Positions 10,101-20,100 of a stretch of DNA of 36,503 nt are shown here, piece by piece. Within the stretch, counting starts at the first letter, position 1; every line of letters starts with the position of its first letter. Position numbers and translations under genes: made by a program. The notes under the pieces were generated by a model, which saw only the letters and a list, made by a program, of their open reading frames with translations, was not told the DNA's origin and made no database searches. This DNA is from Acidobacteriaceae bacterium (lineage in GTDB: Bacteria > Acidobacteriota > Terriglobia > Terriglobales > Acidobacteriaceae), in the NCBI GenBank assembly GCA_003151435.1, contig PLXP01000245.1:636-37138 (forward strand), read 5' to 3'.

Positions 10101-11273
10101 CAGGGCGGCCAGAGCCTCAGTGAGTGTGTTGCCAACAGAGACGTTGATCGCCGAGGCGGCGGGCGGGCCGCCCGATTCGCCCGACAGCAGGCCATTTTCA
10201 TTGCCCGGCCATCCGACGTTGGGCCAGCCAATCGCCACAACGCATCCGTGCATCAGAGTGGCGTTGGGCCACCACGTGCCATCGGTGGTGTAGGGGCCGA
10301 GCGCTTCGCCGGTGTCGCTGAACTGCGGCATGGCGGATGGCGAGTCCGAGACTGCGTAACCTACTTTGGGTGCGGCCGAAGCGAGGGCGTCGTTGTAGGC
10401 GACCGAAGGGCTGTAGAGGTTCGATTCGAGACCAAGGCCGCGGGCGGCAACGACGTATCTGCGGGCGTGCCGGATGGATTCGTCGAGTTCGCCCTGGGCG
10501 AGCTGCCAATGGTACTCCTGCATCTTGGCGTTGAAGTCGGTAAGCGAGTAAACGCTTTGGTCGCCGAGCGGATCCTGGCCAGGGTTGGAGTACCAGCCAC
10601 AGACCAGATAACTGACTGGGCCTTCGGAGATGTCGCTGAGGCTGTCGTAAAAGGCGAGGCGGTTGACGCAGTTGTCGAAATAGGCGGCCCAGGCCACGTC
10701 GCCGGTGCCGAGGACGGTAAGTGGGTTGTTGACGGAGTCGGCGGTGGGCGGACCTTCAGTGAAATCTTTGAGATCGATGGGGAGAGGTTTTTGATCGCCG
10801 GCGCGCAGCACCCAGCCTTTGACGGCTCTGAGACCGACCGTGCCGACAGCACCCACGAAGGTGTTGGGCGAGGGGTAGGTGCGCAGTATGAGCCAGCGGT
10901 CGGGTGCGGTCGGGAACTTGGCAATGGCTCCTTCGGCGTTGGCGTGGGTGAGCGCATCGGGCAGCGCCCAGTGGAGATAAACGCCGGCGGTGCGCGACGG
11001 CTTGCGCTCGGCGAACGGCGTAGGCAGGATGTCGTAGCGCGTGACTGGCGTGGTTTGTTTCGGATCGGGTTTGAGAGCGCAGTCGGCCCAGCTCTGCGGG
11101 GGCTCGCTGGGACGCACGACTAATGCGTCTACGGCGATGGGGACCAGCAGGCGAGGGGTGCGGATGAGGTAGGGGTTCCATGTGCCAATAACCTGAGGCG
11201 TGATGCGATACGCGGCCGCGGCGGAGAATACTGCGGCTTGGTCAGTGAATGAGAGTTTGCTGTTAACCGCCAT
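7185..11273 (-). CDS. About 1362-aa protein of unknown function
   Basis: ORF 7185..11483 trimmed to MAVNSKLSFTDQAAVFS at 11273 because upstream residues are low quality and overlap the previous gene; distinctive YLHWALPDALTHAN and PRRFYPSEPVFLLEGASRTFKHGADTRLSQDNTLVCRLSG motifs. Confidence 0.8.
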   Translation of the reverse strand: MAVNSKLSFTDQAAVFSAAAAYRITPQVIGTWNPYLIRTPRLLVPIAVDALVVRPSEPPQSWADCALKPDPKQTTPVTRYDILPTPFAERKPSRTAGVYLHWALPDALTHANAEGAIAKFPTAPDRWLILRTYPSPNTFVGAVGTVGLRAVKGWVLRAGDQKPLPIDLKDFTEGPPTADSVNNPLTVLGTGDVAWAAYFDNCVNRLAFYDSLSDISEGPVSYLVCGWYSNPGQDPLGDQSVYSLTDFNAKMQEYHWQLAQGELDESIRHARRYVVAARGLGLESNLYSPSVAYNDALASAAPKVGYAVSDSPSAMPQFSDTGEALGPYTTDGTWWPNATLMHGCVVAIGWPNVGWPGNENGLLSGESGGPPAASAINVSVGNTLTEALAALVAKHNNLPDEARILEGFLLSSLSDLEQPDGRARLDALLQATTFGSIDGGSTTETINIPAMPDTPPPLPNPVQPGPGVFPQSVPATNAQQSAFTSGKFNENTVRLGGVAEAKFSEPIETLRETTFLEGGLSSVINSVHTPPAPQQIPAHTEEVRRALPRRFYPSEPVFLLEGASRTFKHGADTRLSQDNTLVCRLSGFYAEAVSATLPSTSDAQVLIFRPSSTADPILENSVENGSVPPECEDLLREVVILDPSAAVNLAQAALAPVTPFRAAANANNAAPVAAPPVAAAPTAAQINAVAKNFIVEQTAWWATRDPRFDHGPLVAQSGIAGTLPSPIAVTPPVQPWNPIHLDWQIEYIPSTNGVADWSLGEIDYSTDPKLAPPTPDPTQPGANGEPPAAQPPGSLILSGRAHLTGGAAATAAASLRIAMAQAQSAGGAGSLQPNTNPAFHSIYAQVALNAYATMAEKISVQITGTNSDTVPPVDRSALQDILDTLDSMDVLAGAADNFTRQMRGGYLPDGNDKPADNSIPTPFVPLRAGFIRLLRLRLVDGYGQFLDLAGSSDTAIIDSTQLIESEPLQTPTRPELLAQPPRYTSPARLWFRYMAADGSENEADSTTSPVCGFLMPNHLDGDLEFFDGAGANLGFVRPDSQAGVIWEDAPGVPSTVGQSPARAIPNKYAAGVAQGLLQWGLADATNTGLPEDALSAALRIIDSTLWTVDPFGSASDEHLSLLVGHPVVILRARVKLEVKEPIDTSVINTKPVSLRLGALTHWQDGLLGYFVNDDYTRLFCADAAIAGFAREVGPGRGFLQQANLVPDFYQTFSDDIGDTVTEGNSPVKHPYIESSGLMSIQPNQEVALTLLVEPHCVVHATSGVLPRKEIGMRREWIAAALAALSPTFRFGPVLVDPKTLRMPVPNEIHGTWSWDHRADITTWAEDPIVAATQDAHLRPDPASGTEGWMRMMPPPPPGNSKS

Positions 11274-12339
11274 GGTTGGCCACCAGATTTTCGACCGCTT
11301 GGAAGGTCGTGGTTTGGGCGACGCGCTGCGCAATTTGGAGGTTGGCGACGAACCCGCCGGAGGTGTTCTGGGTGCCAGCCATATCGACTGTGCCTTCGAA
11401 ACGCTGACGCCATGGCGGGTCGAGCACCGCAATGGCGAAGCTGGCGGAGCCGAGGACGTCGATGGCCGTCGGGTGTTGGACACGTGCCTGGTTGAGCCGG
11501 CGGCGCAACTCGGTTAGGTGAATGACGCGGCTGTTGGTGGAGCGGAAAGGCAGCGCCATGTCGTAGAAGCTGGGCGGTGGTTGTGGCGCGGGCGGCGGAG
11601 GCGGTGGCGGGTTGGGAGGAATCTGGATCTGGTGGCCGGTGTCATCGCGCAGATAGATCTTGTCGATGCCCCCGTCGTTATGCAGGCCAAACACCACGCC
11701 GTTGTGCGGCTCTTCGAGAATGACAAGTTGCGGCACGCCCTGGAAGAGCGCAATCATCAGTCCCGGCGACAGAAGCTCGAGGCGCAGGGTCTTGAGCTGA
11801 AGGGGCTGGACGTTGGGATCGGCGGGGTCGAATTTTTCCGGCACGTCGGTTTGGTAGGCGCGCACGTCCATGTGCGGCCATCCGCTGACAGCGGAGGAGC
11901 GGAGGAGGAAGCCCGTGATGGTGTCGGCCGGGTCTTTCTTCGGGTCATTGTCTTTCTTTGCATCGGTGAAGGACGTGTGTCCGCGTTGAATCACTCGCAC
12001 GATGCGTTCGCTCAGGTCGACCTGCTGATTGACGGCGGGCGCGTGGCCCTGGTGATGGGCCTGCTCGCGGGTGCCGATTTTGCCTACGGCGATGGCTCCG
12101 TCAATGAGGCGATCGGTCCACGAGCGGTCGATGTAGAAGAAGCGGATGGATTCGTCGGGGAGCAGGCGGTCGTCGGGGACGAGGTAGTCGAAGGGCACGC
12201 CGACCACCAAGCGGAGATGGGAGAGGAACAGCTCCATGTAGGGAGGCATCTCCGACTCCGGCTCGGTGGTGTCGAGCTGGATGGGGCGGCGAAGGCGTTC
12301 TTTCAGAGCGGTACTGGCTTGGATCCATGGGCTGCGCAT
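11263..12339 (-). CDS. 358-aa protein of unknown function with polyproline linker
   Basis: VVGVPFDYLVPDDRLLPDESIRFFYIDRSWTDRLIDGA; IPPNPPPPPPPAPQPPPSF; 11-bp overlap with the next gene, 1-bp gap from the previous one. Confidence 0.8.
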   Translation of the reverse strand: MRSPWIQASTALKERLRRPIQLDTTEPESEMPPYMELFLSHLRLVVGVPFDYLVPDDRLLPDESIRFFYIDRSWTDRLIDGAIAVGKIGTREQAHHQGHAPAVNQQVDLSERIVRVIQRGHTSFTDAKKDNDPKKDPADTITGFLLRSSAVSGWPHMDVRAYQTDVPEKFDPADPNVQPLQLKTLRLELLSPGLMIALFQGVPQLVILEEPHNGVVFGLHNDGGIDKIYLRDDTGHQIQIPPNPPPPPPPAPQPPPSFYDMALPFRSTNSRVIHLTELRRRLNQARVQHPTAIDVLGSASFAIAVLDPPWRQRFEGTVDMAGTQNTSGGFVANLQIAQRVAQTTTFQAVENLVANHGG

Positions 12340-12340
12340 G

Positions 12341-14131
12341 TTAGCTCCCCAATTTCAGCTGCACGGCGTTGAGGGTCTGGTCGCGGAACGACTGCAGGCG
12401 ATTGAGCGAGGCTGTGTCTGCGGCGACTTGATCGAGAGTCGTGGCGGTGCGAACAGTTTGGGCGGGCGCGGTGACGACGGCTCCCGTCGCTCCGGGTTCG
12501 CCGCCAAGGATTCGAGTGGCCTCGGCGACGCTTGACAGGTTCCACGCCTGTTGAAGCTGTACCGGATCGAGCCCTGGGGCCCGGCTCACGGCGCCCAAAC
12601 CATATTTGTCGCCTATTTGCTTCACCCCCGAGACGATGCTTCCCGCAGCGTTGGCGGCGACCACCGGGACGACGGGTTTGTGAATCTCGAGCGTCTGGTC
12701 GAGCGGGATAGCGGCCTGAATCGCAAGCAGCGAGTCGGTGCGGACGGATTGGCGGTAGGGTTCGCGGCGCCAGCGCATCAGTTCCTGACCGAGGCGAGGG
12801 TCGGCGGCGGCCATCAGGCGTCCGCACTCGAAGGCTGCGGCGTAGCTGATGTCCTCGGCGCCGGTTTCTGGCGTGACACGGCGGCACTGGTCGGCGCTGT
12901 GATACGTGAGCGGGTCACGGGTGAGCGGCATGGGAACGAAGGGGCCGCGATACCACACGTTTTCCTGCACGCCTGCACGATCCATGACCGTGATAGGGAT
13001 GTGGCCGGTGTCGATGACCGGCGGGTGGCCCTGCTCCTCGACAGTTCCCATGGTCGAGACGTTGATGCGCTGCACGTAATCGCGAAAGGTGCCCACGCCG
13101 GTGCATTCAAAGGTCCAGCTGTGAAGAAGGACGAGCTGCTGGGTTTCGATGAAGACGTGATAGTAGGGCGAAGCAACAAAGCCAACGGCATTGGCTATAT
13201 TGCGGTCGGCGACGGTGGCCAGGACAGTGGAGCCGAACTGGTTATTGAGGTTCCCTATGATGTTTGCGGCGGGTGCGGCCACGCCCTCAGCTTTTGCCGC
13301 CGGGACATTGCCGATCTGCCCGATGACGGGGTTCTCGAAGATACCAATGAAGATCGGTGCGGCAACGGGCGGCGGATCGGCCTTCACCAGGTCGGTTCGC
13401 TCTTCCAGTGAAACCAGGCAGGCGCGAAACTTGGCGTTGGGTGCGGGAACGCGGTTGCTCATGAGGACGGCGTAGAGACCGTCCCCGGATGCGGCGTTCA
13501 GTTCCTTGTCGTCGACGTTGGCCTGGCGGACATGGGCCAGCAGTGTGAGTTCGTCGAGGCTGGGAAGGACAGACTGGAGGAGGCCGGCTTCGACTTCAAT
13601 GGAGTCGCAGGTGATGCCGTCGGGAACTTCGAGGCGGGCGTAGGCATCGGCGGGAACGACGCTCTTGAGAGGCACGTTCTGGTGGAGGGTGTACTCGCCT
13701 TCCTGGAACAAGAGCAGGGCGAGCCAAGGCGCTGAGCCCCACTCATTCGGATCGTTAACGGGCGGAAAGGGGTTCGGCTGGAGAGTCCATTGATCGCGAG
13801 TGGGCGTGCCGATGGCGCTGGGATCGGAAGTGAGACGACGTTCCCAGGGCAGTGTGCGGCGGGAGATGACGATCTGGGGGATGTAGTCGTCGAAGCCGCC
13901 GTGGCCATTGCGGGGAGGATAAACCGCGGCGACATCGGTGGCTGGCAGGGTGAAGCGCGGGCCCTCGATATCGAAGTAGCCACTGTTGGAGGAGAGCGGC
14001 GCCTGCTGGCCGTCGAAGGTGACATTGGTGACCGCGTCGATGCGGTAGTTGCCGTCGACGAGCGGCGGAGTAACGCAGTCGAAGAGGTACATCGATCCGA
14101 TGGGTGGAGCTGGAGTGGGAACGGTGCTCAT
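12341..14131 (-). CDS. 596-aa protein of unknown function
   Basis: ORF 12341..14827 trimmed to MSTVPTPAPPIGSMYLFDCVTPPLVDGNYRI at 14131 (ATGA overlap with the upstream stop); PWLALLLFQEGEYTL, HSADQCRRVTPETGAEDISYAAAFECGRLMAAADPRLGQELMRWRREPYRQ. Confidence 0.8.
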   Translation of the reverse strand: MSTVPTPAPPIGSMYLFDCVTPPLVDGNYRIDAVTNVTFDGQQAPLSSNSGYFDIEGPRFTLPATDVAAVYPPRNGHGGFDDYIPQIVISRRTLPWERRLTSDPSAIGTPTRDQWTLQPNPFPPVNDPNEWGSAPWLALLLFQEGEYTLHQNVPLKSVVPADAYARLEVPDGITCDSIEVEAGLLQSVLPSLDELTLLAHVRQANVDDKELNAASGDGLYAVLMSNRVPAPNAKFRACLVSLEERTDLVKADPPPVAAPIFIGIFENPVIGQIGNVPAAKAEGVAAPAANIIGNLNNQFGSTVLATVADRNIANAVGFVASPYYHVFIETQQLVLLHSWTFECTGVGTFRDYVQRINVSTMGTVEEQGHPPVIDTGHIPITVMDRAGVQENVWYRGPFVPMPLTRDPLTYHSADQCRRVTPETGAEDISYAAAFECGRLMAAADPRLGQELMRWRREPYRQSVRTDSLLAIQAAIPLDQTLEIHKPVVPVVAANAAGSIVSGVKQIGDKYGLGAVSRAPGLDPVQLQQAWNLSSVAEATRILGGEPGATGAVVTAPAQTVRTATTLDQVAADTASLNRLQSFRDQTLNAVQLKLGS

Positions 14132-17100
14132 CGGGCGGCTCCTGTGAGAGCGGGTTTGGCGCCGGCGGGTGAGGCCGGATTGGGGACCATGCGAACGGAG
14201 ATGCTGCCGTCGGGTGTGAGCGGGCCGTCCGGAACGATGTGTTCGGGAACTTTGCCATGCAGGTCGGTGGCCCACTCTTGGGCATGGCCGGGCATGCCGA
14301 CGACTCCCGACAAACGCCAGCCTGTGATGCTGGCGACGCCAACAGTAATGTGGCCGGCTTTCGGATCGAGGTTGCTGACATCGTAGAGCAGCGCGCGGCG
14401 GCGGCCTCCGAGGATGCGGATGGGCGTGGACGACAGCGTTGCGCCTTGACAGCTGAGGGCCAGATCGCCGTTGGCGGTGGCAGAAGCGTCCTGCAGATCG
14501 AGCAGGATCATGACCACGCCGATGGAGGTGGGCAGCCACGTTTCCGTGCCGATCTGCTCGGCGACGGCGTCGGAGACGCGGATCATGGTCTGAGAGATGG
14601 CCTGGCGGTTGCGCAGCGGGGTGTGGGTCTGCGGAAGGACCAGGCAGGAGCCGCGACCGAGGATGGTGGTAGGGCCGACCTGCGGCAGCAGATTCCCGGC
14701 CTGCCATCCGGCAACCGTCTTCTTGCCCGCAGGCGCGGCGGTGAAGGCGACGGCGGCAAAGCCGGGCGCGACAGCAGCAGAGCTGGCGGGCAGTTTGCCG
14801 AGGCACTCGATGGAAACCATGCCGCATTTCGCGGGGAGAGGAATTGTGGTTAGTGCGGTGGATGGAGTTGCCGGTGGATATTCGCTGTCACCTAGGACAG
14901 AGCCGCCGCGAGTCAGGAACGTGATGCGGAAGGCGGAATCACCGGTGACGCTAAGTTCGTCCTGCGCTCCAGCGGGCACGTCCCAAATGTGCGTAGTGCC
15001 TGCGGGGATGGCGAGGCCGTTGCCTTGGATGCTGGCCTGCGCGTCGGTGAGTTGCTGCTGATGGCCGGTGCCGGAGGTCCAACCCAGATCCGGTGTCCGG
15101 AGCGTATTGCCGGGCCTGGCGAGCTTCGTGGGGGCAGGCGCTGCGGGTGCCTTCACACGGATGAGGCTGGAACCGAGCGCATCGGCTAACGGTGCGGCCA
15201 TCCTCAGCACGCCCGCCGCCGCAGCCACCGAAGTAACCGTGGTGCGCAGGGCAGTGGGCACATCGCTGACCACCTGCGGCAGTCCGCGGAGCACGGCGCG
15301 CAGTCGCGGCTGCTCAAGCGGAACCGGCAGGATGACCGGTGGGCGATTGATGACCGGCGGCGCGGGAAGGGCTGGCGGCTTCATGGTGAGGCCGGTGGTG
15401 ATGGGAACCACCAGCGGCGGCGCGGAGCGGTAGTTAAGCAGAGCGCGGTTAGCGACCGGCGAGTTGCCCGCAGTCGGCAGCCCGGACGTGGTGCGCTGGT
15501 CGGCAAAGAACCCGGCACCCCCAGTGGTAATGGCGCTGGCGATCAGCAAGGTGCTATTGGAGCCGGCGGTGGCCGTGAGCGCGGCCAGTTCGGCGGCGGC
15601 GACGCCGTATGCCTGGTACTGCGGATAGGTCAGCGTAAAGTCAGTCGCAAAGGGCAGCGGACGGCTGTTGCCGGTGTCGTAGAGCTTGGCAATGGGGATG
15701 AGCGACGACTTGCCCTCAAAGAAGCAGAAGCCCTTGATGGTGAGACCGACGACTGCCGGGACCGTATTGGCGGCTGCCGGCATGTTGGACGGGTCCTGCC
15801 AATGCCAGGTGGCTTCAGAGACCTTGCCGATGATCGGCGTCATGATCCAGTGAAGGGTGTCGATCCAGTAGTCGGGGTTGGGATTCGGATTCTGAACGCT
15901 GATCTGGGTCCAGTTCCCGCCATCGTTGACGAAGAGCGAGACGACCATCTCGGTGCCGACCGACTCCTTGTTCATGGGAGCAAGGTCGATGGAGTGGACG
16001 TTGCCGCTCTGATCCTGGTCACCGAACACGAAGTCGTGGGTGATGGTGGCGGGCATCTTGGTGTCGCACTGGAAGGAGAACTCGCTGATCATCTTCCAGG
16101 GCTTGTCGGCGGTGCCGGGAGCGGGAGCGGCTCCGGAGGGCGACGGCGGCACCAGGCCGCTGAGAACGTTGACGCGGAAGGCGTTGCCGTTGGGATCGTT
16201 GCCGTAGAGGTACTTGGTGGCGAAGACGGTGAAGTCGGTGATGTAGGGCGGCTGCGGGTTGGCGTTATCGCCGAATGCGACTGTCACGCTGCAGATGGCG
16301 AGATCGACCGTCGCGGTGCCGTGCAGCGGCGGGCCCTCGATGGTGAGGGTGGCACCCAGAGACACGGTGATGCTGACCCCGACGCAGAAGCCCCAGAAGC
16401 AGACCTGGATGGAGAAAGTTGCGCCGACAGAAACACCGATGTCGATTTCGTAGTAGAAGGGGTCCCAGGAGATGAGGAAGTCGGCGAAGGCGGTGAACCA
16501 GATGTAGGCGCAGGAGATGCCGTACGTGAGTTCGAGGCGCCCGCCTGCCATGATGCAGGTGTTGGTCAGCGCGAAGTAGTTTTCGCCCTTGATGGTGGCG
16601 CCGACGGGCAGTCCCCAGCGGAAGCCAAGGCGGGGAACGTCCGGAAATTGCGTGGGCTTGGTGAAGTGCGGGTTGTAGCCACCGATAGTGAGAACGAACT
16701 GGCCCTCAGGGAACCACATGAAGTAGGCAAAGCCGCCGGTGAGCTGGCAATCCTTGTCGAAGATGTAGGAGTTCGAAGTGAGCTGAGCCTGAATAGAGAG
16801 GATGCCTTCAGAGGAGGAGAATCGGGCTTTGAGCGCAAGCTCGACGCTGACCAATGCGGTGTCGTCCGAGGGAATAGCCAGGCGGGCTACGCCGATGATG
16901 CCGATTTCAACGCCGCGGTCGAGCGCTACGTAGACGATAGCGGTGACGTGAACAATGACAAACGTGGTGCCGTGCAGGCCCACGGCAAGCCACAGGCTGC
17001 CGCGCTTGGCCGGGATGCTGTCCCGGATTTGCATCAGCTCGCCCATGGGATCGTTGGCCAGCGCGCCGCCGTCGTCGAGCGCCGCCACCAGGATGAAGCT

Positions 17101-20100
17101 GGGAATCTTGTTCATGTCGTCGGGAACGATAAGTTCGCGGTTGTACCCGACGCCCAGACCGATGGCCTCGACTTCAATGACCGGCGGAATGCCGATGATG
17201 ATGAACAGGCCGGCGAAGATGAAAACGCTGGTGTAGTCGCCCTGCGCATCCTTGGGCTTGGAGTAGGCGCCGACCGCAACCAGGCCGAATTCCGTGACTT
17301 GGATCAGCAGCATGCCGTCGTACTCGACGGTGCCGCCGCTGTCGTTCTTGAGCAGCGCGCCGGCGATGGTAACACCGGGAGTCTGGAAGCTGAGCGCCAG
17401 GCCTTTCAGGTCCAGGGTCCACTTGTCAGGGTGCATCAGCGACTTGAATGGGATGGTGACGCCGAGTTCGTCGACCTGCCCGGTGAGCGGGCCGACTTTG
17501 ACGGTAGCGTCGAGGACCAGTGAGGCAGAGGTGTTGTCGTTGAGAATGATGCCGATCTGGTCGAGGTAAATGGGGCCGAGCTGCGCGTGGACCCCGATCC
17601 AGATGGGCTGGTTGTTACCCGAAAAAGTGATATGGAATTGGCCGTCGCCTGAGGGCGTCAGGGGCTGTTGGGGGTCGGTGCGGGATTTCCAGTACCAGGC
17701 AGCCACATCGACGCCGGGGTTGGGGGTTTGGGTATCGCCGCCGCCATTGCCGCCGCTGCCGCCACCTCCCAACAGGCCGGAAGCGACCGGGTTGTTGCCG
17801 CCGACATTGCCGCCAGTCGCCTGCGAGAGCGGCAGGCCCAGCTTGTCGATCTCCGCACCGATGCCCAGAGCACTGAAGTTGAAGCCGCTGGAGAAATCTG
17901 CCCAGAAGAAGGAGTAAAGCCGGACGCCTCCGATCCGGAAGCCATTGGTATTCACCAGCGGCGCATCGTTCTGGCCGGTCAGGCCGAGTCCCAATCCGAC
18001 CGCATACACAGCGGGGTTGAAGGTGAAGCCACTGCCGGTATCGAAGAGGTAAAGAGTGACCCCGGAATCGAAGCTGGGATCAAGGGCGGGGGCGCCGAAG
18101 CGCATGCTGAGGTCGAAATCGCCGATAGGGAAGTCGATGAAGCCCTTGATGTTGACGCCGAGTTTTCCCGAACCGCTGGTGAGGCCGAGGAACAGGTTGT
18201 CGGCGATCTTGAGATTGACTCCGGTGGACAATGCCGAAAGCACACCGGTGACCAGGGTCGTGATGCTCGGGAAAGTGGAACTGATGACTAGGCCACCACC
18301 GCCAGCCTGCGCGATCCCGGAGCCAGTGAGAACCTGTTGCACGGTGGGGCCGCCGGTCCAGAGAGTGGTACCGAACGTAGGCTTGATCGCGCCGGCAGCC
18401 AGCAGCGTGTTGCCGACAAGCGGTACCAGGAACTGCTCGATAAGGGCCACGGGACCGCCTGCAGCCATGTGCAGCGCCGGTGGGATGAAGTCGATGGTGA
18501 TGGGACCGGCGGTAAAGGTGTTGCCCGATCCGCTAGCCAATGGATAGAACTCAAGCTGGAAATTGCCGCCGCTTTCCGTGAGCGAAAGCGTTGGTACGAG
18601 GTCGATTCCGATCGCGTTCTTGAGGTGAACGCCGAGCCCGGCAGACATGGCAACGGAACCGGCCGCATATCCTCCGGAAGCGGTGATGCCGAGGGCGCCA
18701 TCGGCGAGCTTGAAGTCCGCGAGGCCGACTGTGGCGGTGGGGCCGGTCGCATCCCAGCCGAGCGCGACACTGATGGTGCCTGTGTCGCCGCCTGAAAGCG
18801 GCAAAGCCCACGTGACCACACCGGCAGTGGGGCCCGTACCGGCCGTAACCGAGCCCGGAAGCGTTCCGTGCAGCGGGGAACCCACCCCGAACAAGCCGGC
18901 AATTGCGGTGGCGACGCTGCCGCGTTGGACGACGGTAAAGCCGCTCAGCCAGCTTCCATTCAGCATGGCCTTCAGGTCGTCGCCATGCGTAGTGAAATGG
19001 TTGACGCTGTCGTAGATGCCCAGCGCAGTCGCCACATCCAACGTGAGGTCCATAACCGTGGATGGGCCGATCGCTGTCACCAGCGAGTTGAGCACCTGCA
19101 GCAGGAGGGCTTCGGCTCCCGCGGCCAGCGCTCCGAGGCCGCTGAACGTGGGCAGTATCTGGATGGGAGGTGTGGCTGGCGAACTGACGGGAACGAGGGT
19201 AAGCGTGACGCCCGCGGCGCTGACGCCAAAAGCTACTGTGACCTTGCTCCACGGGCCAGGCAGGGTGCCGGCTCCCGGCGGAATGGTCAAGGCAACCGAG
19301 CCGCCGGGACTGGGATGGATGAGCTTGTCAAAGGAAACGCCGGCGGTGAGGTCGAGGACGCCGCCGATGGACGCGGTGGTGGCGAGTTGCAGCTTGACCG
19401 GGTTGGCGTCGGTGCCTGCTCCGCTGGCGGTGAGTTGCAGGTTGCCGGGCAGGGTCAGGCTCGGACCGGCGGGAAGGCTAGCTATGCTGCCGATGAATTG
19501 CAAGAGCTTGGTGAGCTTGGCGGAGTCGAGGCCGGTACCGGCGCTGTTGCCGAGGGCTGTGGCCTTGGTCAGCACCGACGGCATGGAGGTAAAGAACGTA
19601 TCGATGGGGCCAATGGTCAGGCCGGGTCCGGCGAGAGCTTCAAGCACCGCCGAAGCAGCGCCGGAGAAGAGCAAGCGGGGGAGTGCGTTGCTGAGCGCGG
19701 CTTCGAGGACCGCGGCGCTGGGCGGGGGGATCAGCGTGAGCGGGGCTAGCCAGGGTTGCGCACTGACGGCCAGCTGCCTGCTGTTGCTCGCCCACGCCAG
19801 GGTAAATGCGCCGAGGGTGAAGGTCGCGTCGAGAGTTGGCGTAAAAGCCGGAACGGCGACGCTCGCATCGAGGGTGATGGTGGTGTTGCCGGCGATTGAC
19901 CAGCCCGCGGTTCCGCTTCCAGCTGACTTGGTTCGCAGACCGATGGTCCAGGGATTGGGCAGTAAGTAGATTTCGAGCGGTAGGCCGCTTATGGGGAGCG
20001 TCCATTCGGGGACGGCAGTCGTACCCCGGCTTGGAATGATGATGGTGGTGGCGGTGAAGCCGGCGACGCTGGTGGCGGCGTTGAAGGCGGCGGTGAGTTG

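Noticed and set aside
10089-11123. 344-aa plus-strand ORF, and similarly 8151..9101
   Set aside because: Antisense to the 1362-aa gene, no recognisable motifs; shadow ORFs
14131-14827. Arg/His-rich 232-residue N-terminal extension of ORF 12341..14827
   Set aside because: Overlaps the C-terminal coding part of the giant protein in another frame; the true start is the ATGA at 14131
15802-17523. 573-aa plus-strand ORF
   Set aside because: Exactly antisense to the DUF6603-like region; repetitive Asp/Glu/Gly/Val composition typical of antisense frames in GC-rich coding DNA
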